Shown piece by piece: positions 27,369 through 35,032 of a stretch of 38,196 nt of DNA (position 1 is the stretch's first letter; every line of letters starts with the position of its first letter). The position numbers and the translations under genes were made by a program. A model generated the notes under the pieces. It did not search any database, had not been told where the DNA came from, and was given only the letters and a program-made list of their open reading frames with translations. This DNA comes from Spirochaetales bacterium (GTDB lineage Bacteria; Spirochaetota; Spirochaetia; UBA9216): NCBI GenBank assembly GCA_016342585.1, contig JAEINK010000050.1, positions 1-38,196 of the forward strand, read 5' to 3'.

Positions 27369-27389
27369 GCTGCCTTTTTAAAAGGCAGC
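27369..27389 (-). other. Stem-loop between SBP and permease genes
   Basis: GCTGCCTTTT and AAAAGGCAGC form a near-perfect 10-bp inverted repeat between the SBP stop and the permease start. Such hairpins between a binding-protein gene and its permeases often protect the upstream mRNA and reduce downstream expression. No long T-run follows. Confidence 0.6.
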
Positions 27390-27405
27390 CCTATGATAAT
27401 TTAAA

Positions 27406-27749
27406 CTATTTACCTATCTTTTCCATCTCGGCCTGGGCATCTGCCAGAGCCTCTTCAACACTCTTGTTACCATTAAGGGCATTTTGGATCTCTACCTGAA
27501 TAACGGCTGATGTTTCAGCATAGAAGGCAGATTTGGGTCTAGGGACAGCATTGGCAAGTACATCCTTGATCATGCCGAAGAAAGGATTAGCCTCAAGGAT
27601 CACACTATCCGAGTAAAGAGAAGTTCTGGCTGGAAGGTATGAATCATTTACAGCATGCAATCTCATGGCGTATTCGGATGCATAGAACTTCATGAACTTT
27701 AAAGCGGCTTCTTTCTTTGTAGAGTTTTTAGATAGAAAAAGCTGCCATC
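27406..27749 (-). pseudogene. C-terminal part of the sugar SBP gene split by the transposon
   Basis: This encodes the last 112 residues of a solute-binding protein (QLFLSKNSTKKEAALKFMKFY onward, ending MEKIGK), plus one copy of the 5-bp duplication at 27745-27749. The missing first 312 codons are at 30840-31775, on the other side of the transposon. Joining the parts at the duplication restores TLGGW-QLFLSK in frame, giving 424 residues, the normal length. The fragment has no ribosome site or start of its own; the ATG at 27783 lies in transposon DNA. Confidence 0.93.
27745..27749. repeat. Target site duplication CCATC (left copy)
   Basis: CCATC directly precedes the left transposon end and is repeated at 30840-30844 directly after the right end. 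A 5-bp duplication is typical of Mu/Tn7/Tn552-like D,D(35)E transposons. Confidence 0.93.
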
Positions 27750-27763
27750 TGTAGATTCCCGAT
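27750..27763 (+). repeat. Left terminal inverted repeat of the transposon
   Basis: TGTAGATTCCCGAT is identical to the reverse complement of 30826-30839. The match stops at the 15th base. Confidence 0.92.
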
Positions 27764-27833
27764 CTACCTATCGAGAAAACCACTAAAATTGCCGAATTAA
27801 TTTATAACAACTCAGAGGGGAAAGAAGAAAAGA

Positions 27834-27867
27834 GCGCGGGACCTTTATTGGAGTAACGTTCCCGCGC
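27834..27867 (-). terminator. Hairpin in the transposon left end, terminator-like on the minus strand
   Basis: GCGCGGGA (27834-27841) and TCCCGCGC (27860-27867) form a perfect 8-bp stem. On the minus strand it is followed by TCTTTTCTTCTTTC. It faces transcription arriving from the SBP promoter and would reduce read-through into the downstream permease genes. On the plus strand no T-run follows. Confidence 0.5.
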
Positions 27868-27892
27868 CCTACTTCAAAATAATAAGTTACTC

Positions 27893-28531
27893 ATTATTTC
27901 GGCATCATTATACAACAAGCTTAGAAAAACTCAAGAAGCAATCGGCGAATGCTGTGCATGTCCGGTATGTGGCTGTCGACAATACAAATATCATAGCAAA
28001 TATTCCAAATACTACTACTCAAGACAAATCTTAATCATTCGGGTTCGCTGTCAGGGATGCGGCTGTACACATGCTTTAATTCCTGACTTTTCCCTTCCAG
28101 GCACCAGCATAGGTACGGTAGAAGCCGATGAATATCTCAAAAAGCGTAGAGACGGCTATTCTCAACGAGCCGCCGGTGCGGTTTTCACAAGTATGGGGCT
28201 ATCCCAAAAATACGGCAGTCGTTTTGAAAAGAAAATATTCAGGCAACTGGTGCGGGCAAAAGCAGTGCTGCCGGCCGGTATTGAAGGTGGTGAAAATCCA
28301 ATGTCTTCAAACTTGTTCAGTCATCTTCACAATTTTCAGCTGAATATCAAACTTACCAATGGCGCCTGCAGCAAAGCGGGATTAAATCCAGTATTCTTTT
28401 CCCGGAGAAATATACTAACCGTTCGTGAAAACAAAATGGGCGAGGCCGCTTCACTTAATCGGGGTGCTATCTGGTCCCCTCTTTCAGCCATAGACTCCTT
28501 AATGAAACAAAATTTTGAGGAGTTCTTATGA
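27893..28531 (+). CDS. Zinc-finger protein of the transposon (DUF6431-like)
   Basis: The frame is open from 27857 to the TGA at 28529-28531, and the protein resembles DUF6431, a family I recall next to transposase genes (not verified here). The zinc-binding part is CPVCGC ... RVRCQGCGCTHALIPDF, two CxxC pairs about 30 residues apart, in the first quarter. The remainder is basic and helical. No ATG, GTG or TTG occurs in frame before this domain; the first ATG, at 28193, would delete it. ATT at 27893 or 27896 is the best remaining start, so the start is uncertain. The stop overlaps the transposase start (ATGA). A regulatory or target-related DNA-binding role is a guess. Confidence 0.7.
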   Translation: MISASLYNKLRKTQEAIGECCACPVCGCRQYKYHSKYSKYYYSRQILIIRVRCQGCGCTHALIPDFSLPGTSIGTVEADEYLKKRRDGYSQRAAGAVFTSMGLSQKYGSRFEKKIFRQLVRAKAVLPAGIEGGENPMSSNLFSHLHNFQLNIKLTNGACSKAGLNPVFFSRRNILTVRENKMGEAASLNRGAIWSPLSAIDSLMKQNFEEFL

Positions 28532-29865
28532 ATCAAAGCGAAGATGAACTGCGAAGACAAAAAATCTGTGACTTTCGATACTCTGTGGTAGCCGAATTGG
28601 GAAACCCCTATCTTGCACGGGGAGAGCTGTCCCGGCTCATCAGGGCAAAAGCCGAACGGGAATATGAGATTCCCTATTCAAAGCGGACGAGCCTTACCGA
28701 AGGCTGTATCCGTCGATGGTTGAATCAGTACCGTAAATTCGGGAAGAGTGGCCTGATGCCTCACCCAAGGGAAGATCGAGGACAAAGTCGGGTGCTTACA
28801 GGTGAACAGCAGACGGCTTTAATCGCCATGCTTGAGTCAAATCCGCGACTTACCGCCACAGCCGCAGCAAAACTGCTCATGGAAAGAGGGATAATCACCA
28901 AAACAATATCCTCCTCTTCGCTGTCCCGCTTCATTCGTTCCTACGGTCTTACAACCCAGGAACGGGTTAACGCGGAAGCTGCCGAAAAGAATCTCAAGTT
29001 CGAGTTTTTCTCACCGCTGGAATGTGTACAGTCCGACGTCATGTATGGCCCCGCCATTCCGGATGCTGATGGAAAACTACGAAAAGCTCTGTTAATGGCA
29101 TTTATTGATGATGCTACTCGGAGAATTGTCTACGCCAGATTCTCCTTCTCTGAAAAGTCAATTCTATTCGAAGACGGCATAAAGCATATACTTCAGGCAC
29201 AGGGAATGGTTGGGAAGTTATACACCGATAACGGAAGCAGTTTTGTCTCCGGACAGACCAGAAGGATTCTTGATATCCTGGGAATCACCTTGAGTCACAG
29301 CAAACCCGGGCGTCCCCAAGGTCGGGGGAAGGTGGAACGCTTTTTCCGGACAGTCAGGGACCAGTTCGCCAGACCTTTGGATGATAGAGCCATTGAAAGC
29401 CTTGATGAGCTGAATACCCGTTTCCGAACATGGCTTGAATGTGAGTACCATCGCTCGCCTCATCGCGGGCTAAAAGATCGCCTGACACCTTTGGAGGCAT
29501 GGATGGCCAAAGCCGAACACATAAGACCGGTCAATCCGGCTATCGACCTTGAAAGAACATTTTTACATCTTGACCGACGGCGGGTCTATAAGGATTCTTC
29601 TTTCACCCTGAAGGGAACATTGTTTGAGGCACCGCCCATCCTGGCGGGGAAACGGATTGATATCTACTACGACCCTCACCCCCCGTTCACGAAGGTTCTC
29701 ATCACATGTGACAGCAAGGACTTCGGCGAAGCCAGGCCTGTTAATTCCTATGCCAACAGCAAAGTAAAACGCTGTCATTATAAACAGCAAACCACCGTGC
29801 TGGATGGAAAGGTCGAAGAACTCCCGGTCAATATCAGAACAAATCTAATGGGAGGCAGGGCATGA
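28528..29865 (+). CDS. D,D(35)E transposase (Mu/TniA-like, rve fold)
   Basis: A 445-residue integrase-type transposase. An N-terminal helix-turn-helix region (about 50-145) should bind the end repeats. The RNase H-like core has Asp170 (VQSDVMYGP), Asp234 (LYTDNGSSF) and Glu270 (GKVERFFRT), with exactly 35 residues between the last two. A basic C-terminal beta domain (about 340-430) resembles the Mu transposase C-terminal region. All catalytic residues are present, so it looks active. The start overlaps the zinc-finger gene and the stop overlaps the ATPase gene, both as ATGA, so the three proteins are translationally coupled. Confidence 0.93.
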   Translation: MNQSEDELRRQKICDFRYSVVAELGNPYLARGELSRLIRAKAEREYEIPYSKRTSLTEGCIRRWLNQYRKFGKSGLMPHPREDRGQSRVLTGEQQTALIAMLESNPRLTATAAAKLLMERGIITKTISSSSLSRFIRSYGLTTQERVNAEAAEKNLKFEFFSPLECVQSDVMYGPAIPDADGKLRKALLMAFIDDATRRIVYARFSFSEKSILFEDGIKHILQAQGMVGKLYTDNGSSFVSGQTRRILDILGITLSHSKPGRPQGRGKVERFFRTVRDQFARPLDDRAIESLDELNTRFRTWLECEYHRSPHRGLKDRLTPLEAWMAKAEHIRPVNPAIDLERTFLHLDRRRVYKDSSFTLKGTLFEAPPILAGKRIDIYYDPHPPFTKVLITCDSKDFGEARPVNSYANSKVKRCHYKQQTTVLDGKVEELPVNIRTNLMGGRA

Positions 29866-30668
29866 CCTCTCTTCGTAACGTCTTTTCACATTTCAATCTC
29901 ACGGCTAACCCATTCTCAAAAGAGATCGCAACCGATGAACTGCTTCTACTTCCGGGAATAAAGAGCGCTATGGAGCAACTTAAAATCCTTTTTGACATTA
30001 AGGGTATCGGCATCCTTACAGGAGAATCAGGTTCCGGGAAAACCTGTCTGCTGAGAATGGCCGCCAAACAACTGCCTCCGGGACTGTATCAAACCCATTA
30101 TGTCTGTCACACCTCGGTCGGGATTCTTGAATTCTATACCCACCTTTGCGACTCGTTCGGACTTCAGCCCTGTGGGCGTCGGGCCATTATGTTTAAGCGG
30201 ATTCATGACCACATTCTTCATATGAACAAAACCAGCCGGATTCACCCTGTCCTCATCATCGATGAAGCCGACAAACTGGGAAACGATATTCTGCAGGAAA
30301 TCCGGTTGCTTGCCAATTTTGAATATGACTCCGTTCATGCCGTAACCATTCTGCTCTGCGGGCAGGAGCATCTCATTAACAAGCTCGGGTTATCAATTCT
30401 TGTCTCTCTGGCCAATTCAGTTGCTATTACCGTACGCGTTGAAACTTTGAAAAAAGAAGAGACATTAACCTATCTTGAGAACCGGGTAAATCGGGTTTCC
30501 GGTGGAAATGCTCTCTTCACTAAGCAGGCAATGTCATTAATACATGATGCCTCGGCGGGGGTGATGCGCGTGATTAACCACATGGCGCTCCAAAGTCTTA
30601 TCAAGGCGCATCTAACCAATTCTCCGAATGTCGAAGCTGACCATGTGCAAGCGCTACTTTCGAGATAA
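29862..30668 (+). CDS. AAA+ ATPase of the transposon (ExeA/TniB-like)
   Basis: A 268-residue P-loop ATPase. Walker A is GESGSGKT (54-61) and Walker B is LIIDEADKL (131-139). Sensor-like and helical lid regions follow, with an arginine-rich ENRVNRVSGG segment. The start (VFSHFNLTANPFSKE) is typical of the ExeA/TniB group. In Mu, Tn7, Tn552 and Tn5053, such ATPases select target DNA and activate the transposase, and the same role is likely here. It overlaps the transposase gene by 4 bp. Only 171 bp separate it from the right end of the element. Confidence 0.9.
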   Translation: MTSLRNVFSHFNLTANPFSKEIATDELLLLPGIKSAMEQLKILFDIKGIGILTGESGSGKTCLLRMAAKQLPPGLYQTHYVCHTSVGILEFYTHLCDSFGLQPCGRRAIMFKRIHDHILHMNKTSRIHPVLIIDEADKLGNDILQEIRLLANFEYDSVHAVTILLCGQEHLINKLGLSILVSLANSVAITVRVETLKKEETLTYLENRVNRVSGGNALFTKQAMSLIHDASAGVMRVINHMALQSLIKAHLTNSPNVEADHVQALLSR

Positions 30669-30839
30669 AATATTTTTTTTCACATCTTCAAAGCGGGATT
30701 TATTTCTCGCTTTATTTTTTACAATTTTAATTCGGGATTTTCTAAAAGATATTATAAGTCGGGAATTTTGCCATTACTCGGGAAGATTTTCCGTTATTTT
30801 ACTCCGGGAAATCATGCTATTTTAAATCGGGAATCTACA
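30669..30839 (+). repeat. Transposon right end with six CGGGA motifs
   Basis: CGGGA occurs at 30693, 30733, 30760, 30779, 30805 and 30828, spaced 19-40 bp. Most copies are followed by an A/T-rich stretch containing a variant of CATTA, GTTATTTTA or GCTATTTTA. The last copy is inside the terminal inverted repeat. This looks like an array of transposase-binding sites, as in Tn7 and Mu ends. The region holds no credible gene. Confidence 0.65.
30826..30839 (-). repeat. Right terminal inverted repeat of the transposon
   Basis: ATCGGGAATCTACA is the exact inverse of 27750-27763. It is followed directly by the second CCATC copy at 30840-30844. Confidence 0.92.
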
Positions 30840-30844
30840 CCATC
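30840..30844. repeat. Target site duplication CCATC (right copy)
   Basis: The second copy of the 5-bp duplication. It directly follows the right transposon end and lies within the SBP reading frame. Confidence 0.93.
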
Positions 30845-31775
30845 CACCAAGAGTTGAATGTCCTCTTGTTCCACTTGCACCTCGGGGTAATTCTGCAACA
30901 CCGAGAAGATCCACAACTGCTGAATTATCTGGATTCATGGATAGAGCATATGCCTTGGGCCAGGCTCTAAGGAATACCTGATTTCCCTGAAACATGGATG
31001 CACGTGCATCTCCGGATCCATAGGAAAGAACTCCAGGAGGAAATAATTCAAGATCAGTCATTTCCTTTATAAGTTTCATGATCTCGATATTTTCGAGTGA
31101 ATTGATCGTAACATTACCATCTTCATCTAAAACACTGCCACCATTTGAATATAACCATTCGACAGCATTACAGGTAAGTCCTTCATACTGCTTCATAGAA
31201 CCGGCCAGGCCGTACATTTCATTACCCGCGGCTCGCTCCCCTGTAACGATCTCCAGGGCTGTATCTTTTAATTCATCCCAGGTCGCTGGAACCGATTTGC
31301 CATATTTATCCAAGAGATCTTTTCGATAATAAAGAACACCAGCATCAGTTCTAAAAGGAATCCCCCAAACGTGACCATCGAAGGTAGCAGCATCTATAGT
31401 ACTGGGTAGGAATTCCCCTCTCTCCGCGGGTGTGAAATCCTTATCAAGATTCTCAATCAGGCCGGATGCAGCAAAAACTGGAGTCCAGGTAACATCGGCA
31501 TTAAAAAAATCGATTGAATCATCTCCACTTCTTAAAGCTATAAGAAGGGCTTGAAGCTTATCATTTGTGTTTTCAGGAAGTTCAATAAGGTTTACCGTAA
31601 TATCCGGATTATCCTTATTAAATTCTGCAATTATCTGCTCCTGAGTATTATTAAAAGTAGATTGATGGGCATACCAGTTTAATTCAACAGGGCCATCAGG
31701 TTCCTGTGCTCCTCCGGCAAATACAGCAGCAGAAACAAACACAATCAGAAGAATACTAACTATCCTTTTTCTCAT
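30840..31775 (-). pseudogene. N-terminal part of the sugar ABC solute-binding protein, split by the transposon
   Basis: This encodes the first 312 residues of a family 1 extracellular solute-binding protein (MalE/UgpB-like). It has a signal peptide (RIVSILLIVFVSAAVFAGGAQE) without a lipobox cysteine, so a periplasmic rather than lipoprotein form. Family-like segments include PVELNWYAHQS, IDFFNADVTW and VWGIPFRTDAGVLYYRKDLL. After Trp312 the frame runs into the transposon, adds five foreign residues and stops at 30822-30824. The rest of the gene is at 27406-27744. It is the first gene of the operon, with a good promoter and AAGGAG ribosome site. The truncated protein lacks most of its second lobe and should not bind sugar. 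Confidence 0.93.
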
Positions 31776-31807
31776 TTAAAACTCCTTTTCTTTTTATGCA
31801 TTTTATT

Positions 31808-31829
31808 GCGTTAACAGGATTTTAACCGC
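31808..31829. promoter_or_regulatory. Candidate operator over the SBP promoter
   Basis: GTTAA (31810-31814) and TTAAC (31822-31826) form an inverted repeat, with GCG and CGC around it offset by one base. It covers the -10 region of the SBP promoter and lies between the SBP gene and the divergent regulator, where that regulator would be expected to bind. Confidence 0.35.
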
Positions 31830-31847
31830 TATTTTTTGCATTGTCAA
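31819..31847 (-). promoter_or_regulatory. sigma-70-type promoter of the sugar-transport operon
   Basis: On the minus strand TTGACA (31842-31847) and TAAAAT (31819-31824) are 17 bp apart, close to consensus. It lies 43 bp upstream of the SBP start codon and drives the SBP-permease-glycosidase operon. Confidence 0.7.
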
Positions 31848-31904
31848 GAAAATATACGCAAGATCTTGATTACAAATTGATTTTTAATTATTATAATAGT
31901 ACTT

Positions 31905-33113
31905 ATGGATATTGGAATACAAATAGGACAAAAAATTAGAGAATTACGTACTCAAGCAGGTCTTTCCCAGGCGGCAGCATCCGAAGCTCTCTCTATCCCG
32001 CTTCGCACCTATCAAAGCTGGGAAAAGGATTTCACTACATCTATACAGAAACTTATTAATATCTGTAATTTTTATAATTATCCTGTGGAAAATCTAATTA
32101 GACTTTTTCAAAATCCGGGAAATAAAGACAAAAATCCCATGGAGTCTGAAACCTACAAACAATCTATTTTCCATATGGCCCTTCAAGGTAAAACTGATGA
32201 TGAAATCTTCAGCTGGTTTTCCTCCAGGTTTCCCAATGAAGCCTCCCAAATAAATAAGCCTGAATTATTTATTGAGAACAGCATTCTCGATATTTATCAC
32301 TTAAGGCCGACTCTTCTTCATGGGTACAGTTTTAACAGAGCATGGAAAAAAGAGCAGGAAATAGCTGGAATGTTCGGTCTTCCATCAGAGCAAATTATTG
32401 TGGCAGAATCCGGTCATATTGCCCATGAGGTTGTCCGTGAAATGGTCATTGCTCCCTTTGGAGCTGAGCTGCTTATAAAATGGTCAGAAGAAAAACCCGG
32501 TTTCAGGCTGGGGATATCGAATGGATTCACAACGGCCCGAATACTCGATAACATACCCCGTGGAAGGATTAAAAATCTGATATTTTTTCCTATGAACTTC
32601 ACAAGCACCGAGGTAGACTTCCCTATTTCTTCCACAGCACTCATTTCATCCTTTCTATACAAGTCTGCAGGTTATGGAATTACAACAGACACGGTAACCG
32701 AAGAACAGGTTTTCAGCTCCATGCTCCTTGCAGATGCAGCAATACTTGGAATTGGAACTTTTTCCAGAGAAGGGTTATATGAAAGGATGATAAAATCGGT
32801 CCTTGGCAAGTCCACAGTAATGAAAATCAGGGAAATGGGTATAATTGGAGACTTAAATTATAATCTATTCGATTCCAATGGAAGCGAGATCGATTTCCCC
32901 GAAGTTGTTACACATATAGGCAATTTTGAAAAAGAGTCTTTAGTAAAAAGCATAGGACTCGATTCTCTTAAAGAGAAGTCTGAGAAGGGTGGGAAAATTA
33001 TTATTGCCGGAACAGGGCGTCACAAAGCAGAATCGGTAGCTGTAGCCTTGAAAAATGGCTATGCGAACCATCTGGTCACTGATGAAACAATAGCTGATGA
33101 ATTGCTCAAATAA
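31905..33113 (+). CDS. Transcriptional regulator: XRE-type HTH fused to SorC-family sugar-binding domain
   Basis: A 402-residue protein. Residues about 5-65 form an XRE/Cro-type helix-turn-helix (IGQKIRELRTQAGLSQAAASEAL ... RTYQSWEKD). Residues about 130-402 match the SorC effector domain: GISNGFTTARIL, AAILGIGTFSREG, GDLNYNLFDSNG and the closing KNGYANHLVTDETIADELL. SorC proteins usually carry a different, sigma-like HTH and sense sugar phosphates. The XRE fusion is less common. It is divergent from the SBP gene (129 bp apart) and most likely controls that operon. No ribosome site precedes the ATG; a possible promoter (TTGATT-17-TATTAT, 31866-31894) ends 10 nt before it, so the mRNA may be leaderless. 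Confidence 0.83.
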   Translation: MDIGIQIGQKIRELRTQAGLSQAAASEALSIPLRTYQSWEKDFTTSIQKLINICNFYNYPVENLIRLFQNPGNKDKNPMESETYKQSIFHMALQGKTDDEIFSWFSSRFPNEASQINKPELFIENSILDIYHLRPTLLHGYSFNRAWKKEQEIAGMFGLPSEQIIVAESGHIAHEVVREMVIAPFGAELLIKWSEEKPGFRLGISNGFTTARILDNIPRGRIKNLIFFPMNFTSTEVDFPISSTALISSFLYKSAGYGITTDTVTEEQVFSSMLLADAAILGIGTFSREGLYERMIKSVLGKSTVMKIREMGIIGDLNYNLFDSNGSEIDFPEVVTHIGNFEKESLVKSIGLDSLKEKSEKGGKIIIAGTGRHKAESVAVALKNGYANHLVTDETIADELLK

Positions 33114-33148
33114 TCAACAGTTTTGAAAACCTTTTTAAAATATCTAAT

Positions 33149-35032
33149 TTAGCCTCGCTCTTCCTTGGTTATCTGTCCCAGAAGATCTCGAAATTTTAAA
33201 AGGTGTGCTCTCCTCGTCTCCAGGAGTGTTCCTAACATTATAGACTTGCTCTTGAAGATATAATGAGTTTTCAGCTGCAGTTTGATTGACTGGGCGGGAC
33301 TGTCAATAATATCACCTAATAATTTTATCAGGCTTGCCAGATCCTCATCTCCTTTTTCCAGGAGACCTTTGACCTCCCTGTCTTTTTGAAGGACCAGAGT
33401 CCTGAACATCTTCTGGTGGGAGCTCTCACTTGCCATGGAAAACCTCAAGCGCTGAAAAAGCTTTCCGTCTTCTGAATCCGGAGACATGGAATAATCAAAT
33501 TCCAGAATTTTCTGACCAATCTCCTCAAAAGTATTCGTCGTAGCTTCGAGTTTATCCTTGATAATTCGATTGTTTACCAGAATATTTTTATCAAGTAACT
33601 GAAAAGCATCATAAAAATAGCTTCGATAAAACGCCTTAATATAGTTGAAAAGCAGGTTTATCGATCTGGTGTGTCTGAAAAAAGGAAGACCCATTTTATC
33701 ATAATCTATGCTTGTATATTTCCTGTAATTCTGTAAAACAAAAACAGATTTCCCGGCAAACATTTCATCAATCTGAAGTTGAATATATTGTTGTTTCACC
33801 TCTACAAAAACCTGATTAAAATTATTCAGCACAGAGTTTTTAATGATCATATAATAAAAATCATTAAAATGAAGACCTGTTATTTTATGTTTTATATTGT
33901 AGTAGGGGTCTTTATGAAAAAATCTGATAATATCCAGTATCGGAATATTCCTGTTAAATCTCTGTACCTTTTTATGCAGTTCATTTAAATCATTTATATA
34001 GTTTTTTAATTTCTCTTCCCTGATTATCTCGGGGACATCATACTCGGGTGCTTCAGAATTTGCAGAGACATCTGCCGCAGGTTTTGAAGTTCCGATAGAT
34101 ATTTTATTTGCAGCTCCCGGAGATTTGTTATCCGGAATTTCGCTGAAAGGATCATCTTCAGGATCAGAAAGGTTTAATAATGTCTTAATCGTTCCCGGTT
34201 GAATAACGATTGGTTCCCTTATAAAGCTGTCATGAACACCTGAAACATACAGTTTTTCAAGAAAGTTAAGAGCAAGCATAGCTGACGCATTATGAAAAAA
34301 TGGCTTTTTTACATCGGGCATGGCTGCCGGATTGAAACCGAAAAGCTGAAAAAAAGCTACATATGGAAAAAGGACGGTTTCTTTCAGAAAGTAAAATGGT
34401 TCTATTTCCTGTTCTGCTGAATTAAAGGCCTCTTCCGGAATTGAATCGGAATAGTCCTGAAGCCTTTTTAAGATTTCATTTCGAACATCTTCTTTCTGAC
34501 CCTTTATTCCATAAATCTCAACCATCTCCTCCATAGTTATGAAATCTTCCAGGCGGCCCTTATTATGTTTTATGCGATTCAACAGTAAATACACGATTAC
34601 TTTTTCATAATGACCTTCGGCTATCCAGAGGTCTGAAAAAGATTTTTTTAATATTATTGCCGATTTGTATATATCGTAGACACTTTCGGCGATCTTAGGC
34701 GTAAGATTTCGTGTTTCGAAGCCAGTTATCCCAGGGGCCCTTCTTGAAATCTGTCGTTTGAGTGAGATAAGTTTTCTTGAAGCGAAAATATCTTCTTTCT
34801 TCTTTCCGGTAAGGTATGATCTGAACCACACAACCAAACGTTCCCATATCCCTGCCCGGCTCATATCAGCTTTTATCAATTTAAGCCTTTCGGCACTATT
34901 CTCTTCTTTTAACTCAATGGTCTCGGCATCGGATTCGGTTTGAATAATATCCTGTCTGATCTTACGAAACATTGCCTCTCTTTCTGTTTCGCTGAGTTCA
35001 CGGGATAATGTCTCCATAACCGTCTTTTTCAA
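33149..35032 (-). CDS. Long spirochaetal protein of unknown function (DUF5312-like)
   Basis: A 627-residue soluble protein, mostly helical and charged. From memory it resembles DUF5312, a family found in spirochaetes; I could not verify this. No enzyme motif is visible. A low-complexity acidic stretch (about residues 290-335) separates an N-terminal part, with a WERLVVWFRSYLTG segment near residue 62, from a C-terminal helical part. It starts at a TTG at 35032, supported by GGAGG 9 nt upstream and by overlap with the thiamine pyrophosphokinase stop (TTGA). The two genes are therefore coupled. A structural or cytoplasmic-filament role is possible but not shown. Confidence 0.6.
   Translation of the reverse strand: MKKTVMETLSRELSETEREAMFRKIRQDIIQTESDAETIELKEENSAERLKLIKADMSRAGIWERLVVWFRSYLTGKKKEDIFASRKLISLKRQISRRAPGITGFETRNLTPKIAESVYDIYKSAIILKKSFSDLWIAEGHYEKVIVYLLLNRIKHNKGRLEDFITMEEMVEIYGIKGQKEDVRNEILKRLQDYSDSIPEEAFNSAEQEIEPFYFLKETVLFPYVAFFQLFGFNPAAMPDVKKPFFHNASAMLALNFLEKLYVSGVHDSFIREPIVIQPGTIKTLLNLSDPEDDPFSEIPDNKSPGAANKISIGTSKPAADVSANSEAPEYDVPEIIREEKLKNYINDLNELHKKVQRFNRNIPILDIIRFFHKDPYYNIKHKITGLHFNDFYYMIIKNSVLNNFNQVFVEVKQQYIQLQIDEMFAGKSVFVLQNYRKYTSIDYDKMGLPFFRHTRSINLLFNYIKAFYRSYFYDAFQLLDKNILVNNRIIKDKLEATTNTFEEIGQKILEFDYSMSPDSEDGKLFQRLRFSMASESSHQKMFRTLVLQKDREVKGLLEKGDEDLASLIKLLGDIIDSPAQSIKLQLKTHYIFKSKSIMLGTLLETRRAHLLKFRDLLGQITKEERG

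Larger units (their letters stand above)
27750..30839 (+). mobile_element. Complete 3090-bp transposon, Tn5053/Tn552-like, three genes
   Basis: The element begins TGTAGATTCCCGAT and ends with its exact inverse (14-bp perfect terminal repeats, TGT...ACA termini), between 5-bp duplications CCATC. It carries three overlapping plus-strand genes: a zinc-finger protein, a D,D(35)E transposase and an AAA+ ATPase. There is no cargo, resolvase or TnsA-like nuclease. It lies inside the SBP gene, in the opposite orientation. The intact reading frames around it and the perfect duplication show a recent insertion. The right end has six CGGGA motifs; the left end has one clear copy. Confidence 0.93.

Noticed and set aside
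27750..27783. Independent start (ATG at 27783) for the SBP C-terminal fragment
   Set aside because: The first 13 residues come from the transposon end. No ribosome site exists and the fragment lacks signal peptide and first lobe.
28193..28531. 112-residue start at ATG 28193 for the transposon's first gene
   Set aside because: It would remove the CxxC zinc-finger domain, the recognisable part. The frame is open and protein-like for more than 100 codons upstream.
30628..30825. Small plus-strand ORF in the transposon right end
   Set aside because: Its codons consist of the end-repeat array and AT-rich sequence, it overlaps the ATPase 3' end, and it has no ribosome site.
30669..30839. CRISPR-like repeats in the transposon right end
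   Set aside because: Repeats are only 5-6 bp, unevenly spaced, AT-rich between, and lie at a transposon end where binding-site arrays are expected.
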